Shown here: in pieces, positions 40,782 through 52,000 of the stretch
Numbering within the stretch: position 1 is the stretch's first letter
Layout of the letters: every line of letters begins with the position of its first letter
Source of the DNA: a virus
Reading direction: 5' to 3' (one strand)
Virus record (IMG/VR): IMGVR_UViG_3300044716_000427
Span: 1-64,000 of that record
DNA length: 64,000 bases
Translations under genes and position numbers: made by a program
Notes under the pieces: generated by a model
What the model was told of the DNA's origin: nothing
The model's input: only the letters and a program-made list of their open reading frames with translations
Databases searched by the model: none

Positions 40782-43700
40782 ATGAGAAATCAAACCAAGG
40801 ATGACAGGTACATGATTGTAACCCTGCCCAATGGCAGGCAGATGGAAGTGCCTAAAAACGCGACCCAAGTACTGGTTGCAAAAGAGGCGATAGCGGCGGG
40901 GTACATTTCAGAGGAAGAGATGTACCGGGGCAACAAGCCACTTGCCGATGCAATGGGCTACAAGGGTCCGCGTCAGCAGACTCCGCAAGTGCAGGGAATT
41001 GAAGACCCAACATCTTCCACAGAGCCCTTTAGTGGCCCTTTTGGCTCCGCCCCCTCTTCCGAAATGGGGCAAACTTCGTTAAATGGTTTCGAGGGGGAAG
41101 AGTCCTTGAAGCCGTCTTCTATTGGCTCGGCAGGTCCTGCGGCTGGTGCTCAAGGGCGCCTTTCTTTGTCTCCCGATGCTACGCAGTTTCAGCGAGGTCC
41201 TTCCGCAGTGGCTGGAACTCCTCCACCAGCCAAACAGCCGCCTCCTCCTGAACGGCCTCAGGGCTCAGTATTTATTGGACGCGATGGAAGGCGAGTTGAA
41301 ATACCGCAAGATGGTACTACTCGTTTTGCAATGGGCGGAGGCAGGATGGTGCCAGTTACCCGGCAAGAAGACCCGTGGACAAAAAGTATAGGAGAGTTTC
41401 GGAACAAGTCACCAGAACTTTTGGCAAGGGAGGGGGTGTTTATTCGCGAGTATTTAAGGGGATTGGAATTTTATAAGGATTTTAATGATCAGTATTTAGA
41501 AAGGTCATCAAATCGATCAGATAAGCTAGAGCCAAGGCTACAGGCGCTGTATGATAAAGAAACGGGTAGGATTGCCGAAGAAACTGTAAAATGGAAAAAA
41601 TATATTGAAAAATACGAGCCATATATTTCTTCAACAATAAGCCAAGACATAGATAAGTTAGCTTCTTCAGAAAAGGCGCGAGATTTTTATACTATTGACA
41701 AAAATGGAGCTATCGATGTTGACCCTCAAAAGGTTTCCAAATATGTAGACAATGCCTTGGCGGCCTATGGCGTGAAGGATACTCCGAATTTGGATATGCG
41801 AGACATGTGGACAAAGTCCGCAATGGCGTCCATTGAGTCTGTCGAAAGGCAAAAAGCGGGGATGAAGAAAGTCGAGGAGGCTTATGGCGAGGTTGAAAGC
41901 AAGTTGGTAAAGCCCCCTGATATTGATGCGCCGAGGAAGAAAATTGAATCTATAGCAAATAAGTACAGCGAAAAAGCCAAGCAAGAAATTGACGCATTTG
42001 ACAAGGATGTTGTATCCCCTCAGCGGCAGCAACTTGAAAGTGAGTACAATAATGCTTTTAGTTTTATTCAAAAAGAAGCGGAAAAAATAGGCTCCATTTA
42101 CTCTTCTGGTGGGATGAGTAAAGAGCAGTATGATGCAGCATATTCTAAATTAGAATCACAGGCAAAAGAGACGGAGGGCGCTTACAAGCAGAAGTACTCC
42201 GACCTTGTAAAGGCCGTTGAGCAAAGGGTCGCTTCCGTCAATTTTAGGTGGAACCAATCCTATCGGACAGAAGCTCAGGCCGAGCAAGATGCATACAATG
42301 CAAGCATAGATGCATTTAACAAGCAGCTTCAGGCCACATACGAAAGCCCTGAAGTTCGTTTGAAAATAAAACAAGCGTACAAAGAAGGATATCAGCAGCA
42401 GGCCGAAAAAGAGCTAAGGGCTCAGGAAAGGTCCGACAAGGAGAGGTACGAGAAAGGCATTGATCCATTTGATATGAGTTCTGGTGTCGCCGCACTGGAT
42501 AGGTACACCAATCCGTTTGCCACCATGCCCTTTAATCGCCAAATGGCAAGGCTGTCAGAGCGATACGTAAAGGGCCTTTCAAGTGCTGTCAAATCCTTTG
42601 GCACCGCTCTTGGCTCTACCGACTTGTATGAAGTCGGTCTTGCCGGTGAGAATAAGTGGAATCTTCCGCAGCTTGAGAACAAGGGGATGAAAGACCTTGG
42701 CTCACTGGCTTGGTTTGAGAGGCAGGCGGAGCTTGGTGGGTATATGACGCCCGGTATCGGAGCCACTGCCCTTACTGCCGCAGCAACTGCTCCTATGGGC
42801 GGCAGCGGGGCTGCTTTGACTGGAAGGTTCTTGCTCTCTGGCTTCTCTGGATGGGTAAGCGAAACCGGGCAGATAACAGCGAGCGTTAGGTCCAATGTCC
42901 TTGAGGCTACTGGAAGCATTGAGAAGGCCAACAAGGCTGCGGAAAGGGCCTTTGACTCACAAGTTGCCATCTCTGCTTCGTATCTCCTTGAGGGCGCCCC
43001 GTTCATCAAGATACCGTTTCTGAAAGCAGGGAGGGTTATGTCCACTCTTACTGGATTTGGCGCGGAATACGGACAGGAGTTGTTTTTGCAAGAAGGACCA
43101 CAGCAAATCGCTGAGAAGCGAATTATGGCAGAAGCCAAGGGCGATATCAAGCTCGGCGAAGGGCTTATGGCCGCTTACGACAACTTTTATCAAGGGGTTG
43201 CGGATATGATGGCCCCCGTAGAGACCATCACCGGCACCAAGCCAAGCGAGTTTGAGCAATTGGCTGTAGACCTTATCGGTATAGGTGGTATGGGTGCCGT
43301 TGGAGGGTACAGGGACGTTGGCGCTCGAAACAGGCAAACGGCCAATGACATAAAGTCATTGCTTGCCAACGATGTTATTGCAGAAAGAATAAAGAATGGA
43401 GACTTCCAATGGATAAATTCAATTGTTGAGTCTAGGGGAGAGGCGTTTGCTAGTTCTCTTGTTGGCCAGTTCCACGTTGCTGGGCAGATTACCAACGAGC
43501 AAAAGGTAAAGTTTGATAGGAACATTGAGTCCGCTGCCATTCTTCAGGATGACGTGCAGAGGCTTGGTCTGAAGGGTGATGAGGCCCTTGTTTACAAGGC
43601 TCTTGCCGGGAGAGCTTCGGCTGCTCTTGAAGTAGCTAAAAGCGAAGAGAAGGACATTATTAAAAAAGTACACGAGGCCGAGGCTAGGGAGCTTGAGCGT

Positions 43701-45506
43701 CAGATGGAAAGCATTGCCATGGGCAATGGGTTTACCGGAGCCGTAGTAACTACGCCCAATGGCAAGAAGATATTTATGGCCGAAAAAGAATTCAAGGATG
43801 CTGTCAATGACACTGAGTTCTTGGGCACAGTTGCAATGCTCGGGTTGCAGAGAAATGGCGGAATTCAGATAACTAACTATGGCCCCGGATCAGATGTGGC
43901 CCTTACTGAATTTTGGGAAAATGTAATTGAGGTGCAGAACGGGATGTCCAGAGACGTTGGCGCTGTCAATAAAAAATATGGAACCGTTGTTGACTACGTT
44001 GTAAACACTTCCAGCCCAGAACAGAGCGGCATAAAGGTCATGGCGGAGGGTCGTCCAGAGGACAAGGCCAATGCCGAAGCTTTGTTGCACAGGATTGGAT
44101 ATAATGTTATCGGGTACACGCCCCCTGCCAAGGTTGAGCCAATAACCGAAGAGGAGCTTGTAGCGGAGACCGTTAAATCAACAAAGCCAACTGCTGAAGC
44201 TCCTTCAGTTGTTGCAGAAGAAGAATTTACAATTGATGATGCCAAGGAGCTTGTTGGGAAGGTTGTTGAATATCGCGGGCAAGAGGGGTATCTAGATATT
44301 GATGAGGGCGGCAAAACTACGTTCACTGTCGTAGGTGGAGGCAAAATCTACGAGATAGGCACTGAGGAGGACATGCAAGCATTGGCCAACGTGACCGAGG
44401 TGCCCATCGATAACGTGGTCAACGAGGATGGCTCCATTACCATTGGCAACAAAACATTCGTGGCCGATATTGGAGCAGCAGACATCACCCGGGACAATGA
44501 TGGAGGGATATACTCAGTTGAGATAGAGACCGATGATGGCGTCAAGACCTTCTATGGCGACTTGGCTGCGACCATCATTTACGAGAATCAGCTACGCACG
44601 GTAAGGCAGGATGAGAACCTTCTTGCTCAAATAGAAACAAACATCACTACAGATGCAGAAATCAAGTCCCTCATCGAACAAGAGCGAGACAAGCAAAAGC
44701 GTCGCCTCGCGAGGAGAAAAGCTAGAAAGGGCGCTAAGGGGCCTGTCTCCCAGCGCGAAACTAAAGGTACTAGAACTGGCGATGGAAAAGAGCAGGCAGC
44801 AGAAGTAGAGGGAGAGGCCAAGGATTGGACCAAGGAAGAGATGGACGAGTTTAATGCTCTGATGGAGCGGGAAGAACTTGACACCATTGAGAAGAGGATG
44901 GCTGATTTTGTGGCTGAGAACAAGAAACACTTCAGCACGACCAAGGGCGGCGTGAACACTATTCGCATGAAGGCGCCCAAGGCCGTCAAGAAGGCATGGG
45001 CCGACATGCAGGACACCCTTGAGTACAAGAAGCTTCGGGAAGCAGAACAAGAACAAACACCAACAGCAGATGCCGTACAAGAGCGAACAACAGAGGAAGT
45101 GGGCGCACAGCCCGTCGGGCCAGAAGTCACTGGGCAAGAAGGGGGTGCAGGAGTGGGACCGAGCGTCCAAGGGCCTACAGCTCCCCAAGCGGGCGGGCCG
45201 CAAGGGCAAGTAGCCCCTACTACCGAACCTGCTGCCGAAGGCCCCGTAAGGCCGGAGGCACCCGCAGGGCCAGCCCCCGCTACTGCTCCTACGCCCAACA
45301 AAAAGACAGTTGCCAAGATGAAGGACCTCGCCAAGGCGGAGAGTGGAACCGAGACCAATAATGATAGCCGAAAAGCCAAGGCGCAGAAAAAAGTCGATGC
45401 GCTTCTTAATTCAGATGCTAGACTAATGGAAGTAAGAGATAACTTTGACAAAGCCGTTGAGGAACTAGAAAAAGCAGGCAAACTTCAGGTAAGCTGCCGC
45501 AAGTAA
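40782..45506 (+). CDS. Very large internal virion protein
   Basis: A 1574-residue protein. An N-terminal region (MIVTLPNGRQMEVPKNATQV), a proline-rich linker (about 75-180), long coiled coils (about 200-560) and a hydrophobic glycine/alanine-rich segment (about 650-700: GYMTPGIGATALTAAATAPM) suggest ejected cargo able to cross a membrane. Residues about 1425-1510 are a disordered proline/glycine/threonine-rich tract. Its DNA holds a second, different-frame gene at 45070-45213. No enzyme motif was found. Confidence 0.76.
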   Translation: MRNQTKDDRYMIVTLPNGRQMEVPKNATQVLVAKEAIAAGYISEEEMYRGNKPLADAMGYKGPRQQTPQVQGIEDPTSSTEPFSGPFGSAPSSEMGQTSLNGFEGEESLKPSSIGSAGPAAGAQGRLSLSPDATQFQRGPSAVAGTPPPAKQPPPPERPQGSVFIGRDGRRVEIPQDGTTRFAMGGGRMVPVTRQEDPWTKSIGEFRNKSPELLAREGVFIREYLRGLEFYKDFNDQYLERSSNRSDKLEPRLQALYDKETGRIAEETVKWKKYIEKYEPYISSTISQDIDKLASSEKARDFYTIDKNGAIDVDPQKVSKYVDNALAAYGVKDTPNLDMRDMWTKSAMASIESVERQKAGMKKVEEAYGEVESKLVKPPDIDAPRKKIESIANKYSEKAKQEIDAFDKDVVSPQRQQLESEYNNAFSFIQKEAEKIGSIYSSGGMSKEQYDAAYSKLESQAKETEGAYKQKYSDLVKAVEQRVASVNFRWNQSYRTEAQAEQDAYNASIDAFNKQLQATYESPEVRLKIKQAYKEGYQQQAEKELRAQERSDKERYEKGIDPFDMSSGVAALDRYTNPFATMPFNRQMARLSERYVKGLSSAVKSFGTALGSTDLYEVGLAGENKWNLPQLENKGMKDLGSLAWFERQAELGGYMTPGIGATALTAAATAPMGGSGAALTGRFLLSGFSGWVSETGQITASVRSNVLEATGSIEKANKAAERAFDSQVAISASYLLEGAPFIKIPFLKAGRVMSTLTGFGAEYGQELFLQEGPQQIAEKRIMAEAKGDIKLGEGLMAAYDNFYQGVADMMAPVETITGTKPSEFEQLAVDLIGIGGMGAVGGYRDVGARNRQTANDIKSLLANDVIAERIKNGDFQWINSIVESRGEAFASSLVGQFHVAGQITNEQKVKFDRNIESAAILQDDVQRLGLKGDEALVYKALAGRASAALEVAKSEEKDIIKKVHEAEARELERQMESIAMGNGFTGAVVTTPNGKKIFMAEKEFKDAVNDTEFLGTVAMLGLQRNGGIQITNYGPGSDVALTEFWENVIEVQNGMSRDVGAVNKKYGTVVDYVVNTSSPEQSGIKVMAEGRPEDKANAEALLHRIGYNVIGYTPPAKVEPITEEELVAETVKSTKPTAEAPSVVAEEEFTIDDAKELVGKVVEYRGQEGYLDIDEGGKTTFTVVGGGKIYEIGTEEDMQALANVTEVPIDNVVNEDGSITIGNKTFVADIGAADITRDNDGGIYSVEIETDDGVKTFYGDLAATIIYENQLRTVRQDENLLAQIETNITTDAEIKSLIEQERDKQKRRLARRKARKGAKGPVSQRETKGTRTGDGKEQAAEVEGEAKDWTKEEMDEFNALMEREELDTIEKRMADFVAENKKHFSTTKGGVNTIRMKAPKAVKKAWADMQDTLEYKKLREAEQEQTPTADAVQERTTEEVGAQPVGPEVTGQEGGAGVGPSVQGPTAPQAGGPQGQVAPTTEPAAEGPVRPEAPAGPAPATAPTPNKKTVAKMKDLAKAESGTETNNDSRKAKAQKKVDALLNSDARLMEVRDNFDKAVEELEKAGKLQVSCRK
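45070..45213 (+). CDS. Nested small basic protein in an alternative frame
   Basis: A 47-residue frame within the large internal-protein gene, offset by one base. It reads MPYKSEQQRKWAHSPSGQKS, then LGKKGVQEWDRASKGLQLPK and a basic end. This looks like a real small phage protein: I recall short proteins of the form MPYKSxAQRKWAH...EWDxASKGxxLP in other phages. The host frame here encodes low-complexity P/T/G/A-rich sequence. It may be an overprinted gene or an inserted one. No promoter or start signal was found. Confidence 0.55.
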   Translation: MPYKSEQQRKWAHSPSGQKSLGKKGVQEWDRASKGLQLPKRAGRKGK

Positions 45507-45518
45507 ACTTTAAGTACA

Positions 45519-46025
45519 ATGCCCGTAAAAACACCCAAAACACTCGATAAGCTGGTCGTATCCAAACTCCTTGAGCGTCTCAAGGACGAGTACGATGCCA
45601 TGTACTTTTACACCTCCGTAGCCAACTGGTGCCAAGGGAAGGGGTATGAGGAGGCTGCAAAGTTCTTCCTCAAGGAGGCGGATAATGAGAAGGGCCACGC
45701 CAACAAGATTGAGAAGTACGTCACCGACTGGAACGTGTTCTTTGAGCTCCCAACCATCGACCAGCCCAACAAGGAGTACCGTGGCTTGATCGACGTGGTG
45801 GAGCAAGCCTACGACATTGAGTACGCCCTGTACGAAGCCTACGAGGAGACATCCAAGGAGATGTTCTCCCTTGACCTGTGTGTGTTCGACTTCCTCACCC
45901 CGCTGCGTCTTGGTCAGAATGAGAGCGTGATCGAGTACAGCGACATGCTCAACGAGCTTCAGACCATCGCTGCTGACGTAAATAGTTTCGCCCTCTACTA
46001 CTGGCAAAAAGAGAAGTTTAAGTAA
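45519..46025 (+). CDS. Ferritin-like protein
   Basis: A 168-residue four-helix protein. KDEYDAMYFYTSVANWCQGK (22-41) and FFLKEADNEKGHANKIEKY (49-67) match helices A and B of ferritins, with glutamate 24 and the ExxH motif (E57, H60) at the iron sites. E101 and Q133/E135 could complete a ferroxidase centre. Ferritins oxidise and store iron, or as Dps-like forms protect DNA. It lies between two internal-virion genes and its stop overlaps the next start, so it may be packaged. Confidence 0.8.
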   Translation: MPVKTPKTLDKLVVSKLLERLKDEYDAMYFYTSVANWCQGKGYEEAAKFFLKEADNEKGHANKIEKYVTDWNVFFELPTIDQPNKEYRGLIDVVEQAYDIEYALYEAYEETSKEMFSLDLCVFDFLTPLRLGQNESVIEYSDMLNELQTIAADVNSFALYYWQKEKFK

Positions 46026-49000
46026 TGGCTTTGAACTGCAAAATCAACGAGCGCATCTTTACCTTTGAAGGTAAGGACTACAACTACAACGAGTTCCGTG
46101 CTTTGATGTACGATGGACTCCTTGAGCGCATCCCTGAACTTACTGCCGAGACCAAGGAGGCTCTCAAGACTGAGGAGGGGAAGGAGAAGGTCAAGAAGGA
46201 GGTTAGTCGCCGGGATGAGCTTAGCGGGCTAAAGAGGGGCGGGAAAAAGCCAAGCATAAATAAAATGAAGTCTCCGCGTGAAGAAAAGGCGGAGAATGAG
46301 AATAAGATGGCCAAGACCGGCTCCAATAGGATGTCTGCTCACGGGGCCAAAAGATTGCTTGGGCTGATCAAGCCCAAGCTCAAGGTGGTTGAGTTTGCTG
46401 AGAACGAGGTTGATAAGTTCAACGAAACTTTTAAGCGCCTTAGCGGGAATACGGAGATTGTGGCCAGCAAGGAGTACGATGGCTTTTACGACTCTTCGGG
46501 CGATGGCACTGTGTATTTGATTGCAAAGCCCGGCCAACAGCGCGTACTTGCTCACGAGGTGATGCACCCTGTGTTCAACGTATTGTTCAAGGGCAACCCT
46601 AAGCTGATGGATGACTTCTACGCCCAGATCAAGGCGGATGAGCGGCTCAAGAAGTACATTGAGTTCGGCGCCCGGTATGAGCCGGGAATGACCGAGAAGA
46701 TGGAGGCCATCACTGATTTCCTTGGTGCTGTTGCCGACGGAGAGCTTGATGAGATATTCAAGAAAGACCCTTCGCTCAAGCAGATGGTCATCGACTTCAT
46801 CAAGAAGTTGCTTGGGTACGTAGGGTTGTCCAAGGATGTTGAGATATCGGGGGACATGGACATGATGACCCTTGCGGGTCTTATCAATGACGCAGTAAGG
46901 TACAATGCCCGCTTGCGAGTGGAGAACATCTCTGCCGAGCCGGAAAGCGGGGTATACACGCACATCTTTGGCCCTACCGGCAAGCTGACCACTCAGGAGC
47001 GCGATGGCTTGGCTGCTGCTATGGCAGCGCATCAGAACGGGGCTACGCAGGAGGAGACCAAGAAGTTGAATGGCTGGTTCATTGGCCCAGACGGCAAATG
47101 GAGGAAGTACTCTGAGCCATTCCAAGCAAAGCTTATTGGCAGCCCCTCTGACCCTGACTGGATTATTCCATTTGCATTTGACAAAGATGGAAATACCCTT
47201 CCCGGAACTGTGTTAGAAGACATTTATGACTTTCCTGAACTATATAAAAAATACCCATCCTTAAAATACATCCCAGTAGAACTTAAGAATCTTACTGGTG
47301 ACAATGAATTAGCCGCTGGACTTTTTACCGGCTTAAACATTGTGTTAAATAAAAAATATATAAACAACGCAAACTCTTTATTAGAAACTATTGCTCACGA
47401 GGTCCAGCATGCTATCCAGCAAGAAGAAGGATTTGTTCTCGGCGCACAAAAAAAATATGCGTTGTATTTGCTTAATAAAGAACAAAGAAAAACTTATGTA
47501 AATTATGTAAAAAATATACTTGATGCGGCTGAAAAGGAGTTAAATGATTACGGCAAATTAAACAATTTTTTATCTCAAAAAAATAACAAAAAAGAATTAG
47601 TAGAAACATTTAACAAAATTGAGTACGCAGCTATTCAGATGGACTCTGGTCTGTGGGAAGAGGCTATTGATGAATTGATTGAAAAGGCTTACGGGAAAGA
47701 TTTTCAAAAAAAAGATATTTCAAAATATAGTGATATTAGGGCTGAAATTGAAAAAACAATAGAAGAAATACTTGAAAATGGCGCGACTGGTCAGGAGGTG
47801 ATTGACTTAATGGCAAAGTCGTTTGGAAGAGGAATTATTGGAAATGTACAAGTAGCAAAACAATTCATAGAATTAGCAGAAAAAGACATTTACTCAAATA
47901 CTCCAAAGTCAGTTGACTATCTTTTGGAAATTGAAAAAATTGCAAAAGACCATGTTGCGCAGATTGATTTAGATTATTTAGCTTATTATATGTCTTATGG
48001 GGAGGCGGAGGCAAGGCTTGCCGGTAGGAGGGTTGTTTCAGAAAAATCATCACAAAAAGAAGGGGAGACTATTTCACCGATTGAAAAATCCAAAAATTCT
48101 ACAACCGAAGCTGGCAAAAAAATATTTGGTCAGCTATCCGTATATGCAGAATCCGATGTAAAAATAGCCAATCAGCTTAGCAAATCAAAGGGCAAATCTT
48201 TTGTTGCTAGTATGGCGCTAGGAGCCGAGGGTGAGTTGTTCTTTGCAAAGAAGGCTCCGTCGGAGAAGAAGTTCATCCCGCAAGAGGAGCTTGACAATGC
48301 AATTGAGTCGGCCATCACTGAAGATGAGAATTGGTCGGCAATGAGCCAAGAAGAAAAAGCCAAAATCGCATATGATGCGGCAAAAGCTTCGCTCAAAGAG
48401 GACTCTAACTGGTATCAAAAGCTTGATCTTGATGGGAAAAGAACTGCTTTGAAGGAGCTTCGCTCTGACATCTATTCATACCTTGGCGCAAAGATGCCGA
48501 CCAAGGAGGAGGCAAGGGCAGAGAAAGAGGGGCGCAGGAAAGGTGTTGCCGAGGGTCGTGCAGAGGGAAGGGCCGAAGAGAAGAAGGCAAGCGAGAAGAA
48601 GCTGGAGCGAGAGAAGGAACTTCGCAAGGAGCAAAGGATTGAGCTCAAGGAGCAGATCAAGACCATGCGCCAGCGCATGAACGAGCTCTTTGACAAGGTA
48701 TATGAGGCGTCTAAAAAGGGCGCTATTGCTGGAGAAATCCATGGTCGTCGCGAAGAGCGCAAGAGGGCGGAGGCAGAATTGAGCAAGAAGCTTAATGCCG
48801 CCGAAGTAGAGAAGAACAAGCTGGCCCAAAAGCGCCTTATGCAGGGGTACGCCCAAGGCATTGCCGATGGAACGCTAGGAGGAGAAATAATTGGCACTCG
48901 TCGTGGCCGGAAGCAAGCGAGGCAGGAGATGTCCAAGGAAAGGAAGCAGTTCTCTGAACTGGTGAGGGAGTTGTTCTGGGACATAAATACCGGCAAGATG

Positions 49001-52000
49001 CTTTTGCGCGGCACTGTTGGTCGATTGCAGGCGTACTCCATTGGCAGGGCTGCTGCAATGGTTGACCCGGGCAACCCCAAGCACATCGTCAAGTTCAAGG
49101 ATATGGTCATTCGTATTCTTGAGAATGCCAACTATGCAGCAGACCTATCTGATGCCAAGAAGGCGAACCGAAAGGCACGGAAGCTATCGAAGTCCAAGGC
49201 GCTCCCACTAAACCACAGGGAGGCGCTTGCTGCACTTGCTGCGGTGGACGTTAGCATGATATCCGACCCAAGGGAGTATGCTGACCGCGTTGTTGAGTAC
49301 TTCGACATTGCTGTAAGCGTAAAGAAAGACCAGTACGAACAGCGTAACTCTTCTGAAATGGAAGACTTCGCTGAGAAGCTTGTTCAGGAGAATATCGAGC
49401 AGTACAGGAAGCTCCTTATGGATGAGTACGGCTTGGACGACATTGGATATGTTGACCCGAAAGAACTATATGACGCTTTGGAGAGCGGCGTATTTGATGC
49501 GGGCTACAAGGACATGTCTCAGGAGAAGAGGGAGGCGGTCAGGAGGAAGGTCAAGACCTCTGCCGAGTACGCCAAAATAGCCCTCGATGAGTGGATCAAG
49601 GACGCAAGGCTTCAGGGCGTTGTCGTTGGCCAAGAGCTTAGCCCGACGCAGAGCAGGATAGTGGACAGGTTGGCGAAGGCTGATTTTGACAACATGGGCC
49701 TTCGTCAGATGATGCAGTACATCAAGGTTGTTGATAACATCGTGATGAACGACTCGTTCGACAACGCTGAGAGGGCTGCTATTTTGGCCGACATATCTGC
49801 GAATCTCGAGGATGCGTTCAATAGCATCAGCCCTTCCACGGTAAAGGCGCTGAAGGGCATAAGGATGCAGACCATGTCCATCGCCGACCTTAACCGGTAT
49901 TTCTGGGGCCTTGATGGCATTTTCTCAGCCGTGCAAGAGAAGCTTGGCGTTGGCAGGTACATCAACGCAAAAGAAAATTACAACAAAGCGATGAATGAAG
50001 TCGGTCAAAAGGTGACCGAGTTCTATCGAGGGCTATACAAAAAGGACCCTAACGCATTCTCAAAATCTAGCATGGCGCTAGAGGGGGCCGTTGCGTATGT
50101 AATTCAGTCCATGCCCGGAATGTCGGCCATGAACGGATTTGAGGCTCGTAAAAAAATCCTGCTGGAGAACATCGCTGAGCTGTTAAAGCGCAACGACGCC
50201 AAGTACAGGGAGCAGGCGGAACTGCTTCAGAAGGCATACGATGAAGTAATTAAGGACGCAAAACTTCCCAACGAGCTACTTGGCAAATTGCAAGGCGCAA
50301 ACCCTGCGATTTACGAATCCATTGAGTTCTTGATCAATGTGACCAAGCCGTACAAGGAAGCTATTCGCGAAAACTCCAGAACTCTTTGGGACGAAGGCGG
50401 AAATAGGGAGAGTGGAACTTGGGATGACCCTCACTATATACCTATCGCCTACACCAAGATAGCTGAACGAGCTACTGAGACCATTAACGAAGAAGATGTT
50501 CCGAAGGCAACTAAGACGATGCTCAAGACGCTTCCTCAGAAGCTTAAAGAAAGGGTTAGGTACAATCAGCTTCCGGAGAACAAATTGATTGATCTGAACC
50601 CGAGGGGCGTGACTTTGTCATCGCTGAACAAAAACTTGTTCGATGCGATCGTTGGAGAGTCATTGACCTATATCGCTGAGTTTATGGACACCCCGGGCGT
50701 TGCGGAAAACGTCTTTGGCGGCAATGACAACAAGGAATACTATCGCGAGAATTTGCACAGATGGGTTGCCAAGTATTATCAATCAGAGCGTCAGGATCAG
50801 GCGGGCAAGGTTATTAACAGGGCAATAAATGGAATGCGCGAAATGGCGGTTGCCGTTCGTCTTGGAACTGTTCTTCAGCCAATTAAGCAGATGCCAGAGG
50901 CCCTTATTCAGTCTGTTATCTTGACTGGCAATTTTGATGGGTTTAGCAATATGTTCAAGCTTGGCGGACCCATGAAAGAAAATGGGGCCATAGAGCTGAT
51001 GTCAAAATATGCTATTGGCGATAGGGGCTCAACAATTGCCGGAAATGAGTGGGAGGGCATAATGTCCAAGCACTATCGCGATGTTGAAAGAGCCCTGCTT
51101 GCAAAGGGAGGCTCTGTGCCGGAAAAAACCTATAGATGGCTGCGCGGTGCCCTAATGAAGCCGTTGTCTGCGTCCGATGGCCTTGTGGCAAAGGCTGCAT
51201 GGATGGCGCATTACGAATACCAAAGGAACAAGCAAGGGTTCAAGGTAAAGAGTTGGGATACTGAGGCTAATCAACACGACAGCGATACTCTTCGTCAGCA
51301 AGCGGCCATATACGCGGAGACCATGGTTGACTACACCATGGTATCCAGCGACCCGACAAAGGCATCTGTATTTGCAACAAAGGGCAAGAGCTGGGGAGGG
51401 AATCTTGCTAAGGCTATGTTCTTTATGTTCTCTGGATTTTCTATTCAGTCTGCCTCAAGGTTGGGTTTGGACATGTCTGATCTATTCAGATATACAACTC
51501 AAAAGGCATCTGGAAATCCAAATGCAGATAAAATTGCTGCTGGAAGGTCATTTGCTTCGTTGGCCGCTCGGACCAGTGGGGCTGCTGTGTATTGGTCTAC
51601 TGTTTCTTATTTGGTTCCAATGCTGGTCCAAGGCATGGCTAATATTTGGGTGGCCCTAGCAGAGCAAATGGATGATGACGATGACGATGACAAGACGTTT
51701 GAGTTCATCGTTACTGCTGCGATTGCAATGCGTTATGCTGGAATGCTCTATGGTGACGTTGAGCAGAGCATCACGCTTGCAGCGCAAGAAAAGTCCAAGA
51801 AAACGATTGAGAAGAAGCAAGAGATGCTTGTAACCGCCATTACTGGTGACAGTGGCAAGTACAAGGAGGCTATGGCTGGCGCGAAGGAGAAGGAGCTGTC
51901 CCAAAAGGCGCTGGACAAGTGGAATAGGTGGAAGGTGGGGTTCTTCTCCAGCTTGATTGGTGCAGACGTGCAGATGACGCTGAATGCTGGAATTATTGAT

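Noticed and set aside
43190-45481. Several long antisense frames under the 1574-residue protein
   Set aside because: Biased serine/leucine/proline composition typical of reverse-strand shadows; none has context.
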